From contig JAUYGP010000403.1 of the NCBI GenBank assembly GCA_030690515.1, forward strand, positions 1-32,599: a stretch of 32,599 nt of DNA. The letters are read 5' to 3'. Shown one piece after another: positions 31,557 to 32,599 of this stretch; positions within the stretch are counted from its first letter, which is position 1, and each line of letters starts with the position of its first letter. Origin of the DNA: Giesbergeria sp. (GTDB lineage Bacteria > Pseudomonadota > Gammaproteobacteria > Burkholderiales > Burkholderiaceae_C). A program made the translations under genes and the position numbers. The notes below the pieces were generated by a model. It was not told the origin of the DNA and did not search any database. It was given only the letters and a program-made list of their open reading frames with translations.

Positions 31557-32594
31557 TCAGGGGTGTGCGCGCGGCGCCTCGCGCACCAGCCGGATACCGA
31601 CCAGCGTGTAGCGCGTCTGCGGCGTGTTCCAGTTGCGAAAGCTGCAGCGCGCGTACAGCGACCAGGTGTGCCACGAGCCACCGCGGCGCACGCGCACCGC
31701 ACCGTTTTCCGGGCCTTGTGGGTCGTCCCGGGGCGATTGCGCGTAGTAGGTGTCGCTGTGCCAGTCGGCCGTCCACTCCCACAGGTTGCCCAGCATGTCG
31801 TGCAGCCCGAAGGCATTGGCCGGATAGCTTCCGACCGGTGCGGTGAAAGCATGGCCGTCGTGGCCCGTCAGGGCCTGGGCCTGCCAGCGGGGCCAGAAGA
31901 CAACGGCATCGGCGTCGAAAGTGTTGGCGATGCCCAGCAAGGTTTCGGGGGCGTCGCTGCCAGGGTAGCGCGTGCGCGAACCGGCGCGGCAGGCGTATTC
32001 CCATTCGGCTTCGGTCGGTAGGCGGTACACCGCGTTTTCCCGCTGACTCAACCATGCGGCCAGCGCTACGGCGTCGTTCCAGGTTACGTTGGCCACCGGG
32101 TGGTGGTCGCCTTGTGCGAAGCCGGGATTCTTCCACGAGTATTTCGGGTCGCGCCCCTCGAAGGCGTCGCCGCGCGGGGTGGTGGCCGGATCGTAGGCGG
32201 CGTTGTAACCATAGCCACCAGTGCCATCGGCCAGGGATTCGGGTGTGTAGCCCGAGGCTGCGACGAACTGGCGGAACTGCCCCACCGTGACTTCGTGCCG
32301 ACCCATGAAAAAGGGCTGTGTGATGCGTACCCGGTGCACCGGCGCTTCATCGCGCAGAGCGGTCAGGCGCCTGCGCTCGTACTGCGGGTAGTCGTGCGCC
32401 AGGCGCTCGGGCGTTTCGTCGCTGCCCATCAGAAACTCGCCCGCGGGTAGCTGGACGAATTCCATGCCCACGCTGTTGGTGATCACCCGCGGTTCGGATG
32501 TAGCGCCCAGCGTTGCGCAGCCGCCAAGCAGGCACGCGAGAAGGGACAGGGCTGTCAGCGAACGGGGTGGGCGCATAGGAAGTGGCCGACGCAT
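31557..32594 (-). CDS. SUMF1/FGE-sulfatase-domain lipoprotein
   Basis: A 345-residue exported protein. Hydrophobic signal with lipobox (LSLLACLLGGC), so a lipoprotein anchored at the cysteine near residue 26. The rest is one formylglycine-generating-enzyme-like domain: NSVGMEFVQLPAGEFLMGSDE, FFMGRHEVTVGQFRQFV, HHPVANVTWNDAVALAAWLS, YRLPTEAEWEYACRAG, LHDMLGNLWEWTADW, VRRGGSWHTWSLYARCSFRN, VGIRLVR. True FGEs have a catalytic cysteine pair near the end; here only one Cys is present (YARCSF), so sulfatase activation is unlikely and a structural or binding role is more probable. The first ATG (32594) and one six codons on (32576) are both possible starts. The gene appears complete, five bases from the window edge. 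Confidence 0.85.
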   Translation of the reverse strand: MRRPLPMRPPRSLTALSLLACLLGGCATLGATSEPRVITNSVGMEFVQLPAGEFLMGSDETPERLAHDYPQYERRRLTALRDEAPVHRVRITQPFFMGRHEVTVGQFRQFVAASGYTPESLADGTGGYGYNAAYDPATTPRGDAFEGRDPKYSWKNPGFAQGDHHPVANVTWNDAVALAAWLSQRENAVYRLPTEAEWEYACRAGSRTRYPGSDAPETLLGIANTFDADAVVFWPRWQAQALTGHDGHAFTAPVGSYPANAFGLHDMLGNLWEWTADWHSDTYYAQSPRDDPQGPENGAVRVRRGGSWHTWSLYARCSFRNWNTPQTRYTLVGIRLVREAPRAHP

Positions 32595-32599
32595 GTGCA

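Overview
The window is GC-rich, densely coded chromosomal DNA. Gene content and protein style (argB and slmA close together, a TetR-led acyl-CoA operon, a gltIJKL transporter, and short palindromic intergenic repeats of a kind I associate with Acidovorax and relatives) point to a betaproteobacterium of the family Comamonadaceae. No rRNA, tRNA, CRISPR array, phage or insertion sequence was seen. All identifications come from reading the sequence and from memory of protein families; no database search was run.

Layout. 1-347: end of a cytochrome oxidase subunit III/NorE-type gene and a subunit IV/NorF-type gene. 414-1307: argB, followed by a repeat-like spacer. 1524-3765: an OmpR-type response regulator and its sensor kinase. 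3826-4473: slmA. 4681-11899: a fatty-acid beta-oxidation operon (TetR repressor, acyl-CoA dehydrogenase, DUF2147 protein, bifunctional hydroxyacyl-CoA dehydrogenase/enoyl-CoA hydratase, DUF4442 protein, thiolase). 12107-18039: a looser set of acyl-CoA genes (alpha/beta hydrolase, three thioesterase-fold proteins, two crotonase-family proteins, a second TetR), interrupted by a bactofilin gene. 18081-19904: an Atm1-type ABC exporter. 20016-22914 (minus): a TRAP transporter, divergent from a HypT-like LysR regulator. 24201-28400: two glutamate/aspartate-type binding proteins and the gltJKL permease/ATPase. 28543-31528: a small conserved protein, pyrC, a broken DUF3025 gene and htpX. 31557-32594 (minus): a SUMF1-domain lipoprotein.

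How it works together. The centre of the window can take an acyl-CoA through dehydrogenation, hydration, a second oxidation and thiolysis. Two isomerase-like crotonases would help with unsaturated chains, and several thioesterases could release CoA. The flanks are amino-acid and organic-acid uptake plus housekeeping genes.

The most unusual signals are: (1) a roughly 58-bp palindromic repeat family with three copies in genes, one inserted in frame into the dimerisation hairpin of the sensor kinase and one apparently supplying the ribosome binding site, start codon and signal-peptide core of the DUF2147 gene; (2) two in-frame amber codons that interrupt otherwise intact reading frames (the acyl-CoA dehydrogenase C-terminus and the DUF3025 gene); and (3) a near-consensus sigma-32 heat-shock promoter in front of htpX.
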